From positions 1 to 20,333 of the forward strand of contig DATHCB010000016.1 of assembly GCA_035319765.1 (NCBI GenBank): a stretch of 20,333 bases of DNA, in the 5' to 3' direction. A model generated the notes under the pieces. That model was not told the origin of the DNA. It ran no database searches and worked only from the letters and a program-made list of their open reading frames with translations. The DNA is from DATHCB01 sp035319765. Lineage in GTDB: Archaea; Thermoproteota; Bathyarchaeia; Bathyarchaeales; SOJC01. Below are positions 20,186-20,333 of this stretch, piece after piece. A program made the position numbers and the translations under genes. Each line of letters begins with the position of its first letter. Position 1 is the stretch's first letter.

Positions 20186-20333
20186 ATGAACTGCAAAAAC
20201 TGCAACTCAGAGAAAGTGCGGAAATGGGGCAAAGTCAGAGGAAAGCAAGTTTTCAAATGCCTAGAGTGTGGATACAGATTCTACTTGGATGGCAAATTCT
20301 CAAGAATGAAGAATGACAAAAATCTAATTGTCG
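20186..20333 (+). CDS. N-terminus of a probable transposase (partial)
   Basis: 49 residues visible, open to the window's end. ATG with GAGG eight bases upstream. NCKNCNSEKVRKWGKVRGKQ then FKCLECGYRFY is the zinc finger (CxxC...CxxC) at the front of many IS1-, IS256- and IS1595-like transposases, which binds element ends. The catalytic domain lies outside the window. Confidence 0.65.
   Translation, partial: MNCKNCNSEKVRKWGKVRGKQVFKCLECGYRFYLDGKFSRMKNDKNLIV

Overview
The window is archaeal chromosomal DNA. It carries TATA-binding protein (TBP), TFE, Alba, aIF1A, an archaeal VCP/Cdc48 ATPase, a TRAM-only RNA-binding protein and an aKMT-type methyltransferase. Genes are preceded by archaeal TATA boxes, often followed by GGAGG-type ribosome binding sites. 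The mix of Alba, TFE, a stand-alone AsnC/Lrp domain, aIF1A and many tiny zinc-ribbon proteins points to the TACK side of the Archaea. A Bathyarchaeia-like or Thaumarchaeota-related lineage is my best inference; no rRNA or complete tRNA is present to settle it.

Left part, about 1-5.5 kb: accessory, A+T-rich and probably mobile. It has the end of a membrane protein, two ATGA-coupled small charged proteins that look like duplicates of each other, and a three-helix membrane protein. Then comes a full-length Cas1 with intact catalytic residues, with no CRISPR array and no other cas gene visible, in tandem with a winged-helix protein. Divergent from that pair, across a 94-bp promoter/operator region, is a tightly overlapping five-gene cassette: AbrB-like regulator, winged-helix-like protein, two unknowns and a Cys-rich small protein. 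A gene-poor tract of pyrimidine-rich and telomere-like simple repeats follows.

Middle and right, about 5.5-20 kb: chromosome-like housekeeping genes separated by long spacers. The genes are tbp, an Alba/AT-hook-like/Cdc48 operon, the TRAM protein, TFE, an AsnC-domain protein, an RNase HII-like protein of unknown function, a broken two-helix membrane gene, an aKMT-like methyltransferase, a TFIIB-ribbon-like mini-protein, a DUF4177 protein, an aIF1A operon flanked by two small unknown genes, zinc ribbons and a YkgJ-like Cys-cluster protein. The window ends inside a probable transposase gene that starts with a zinc finger.

The most striking non-coding signal is a short palindromic G/C-alternating motif, consensus TAGCGCGCGCTA. 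It recurs about 17 times in spacers between 5.57 and 17.62 kb, several times just upstream of a TATA box. It is absent from the spacers of the Cas1 region. This both suggests an undescribed dispersed element or regulatory site and helps place the edge of the accessory region near 5.5 kb.
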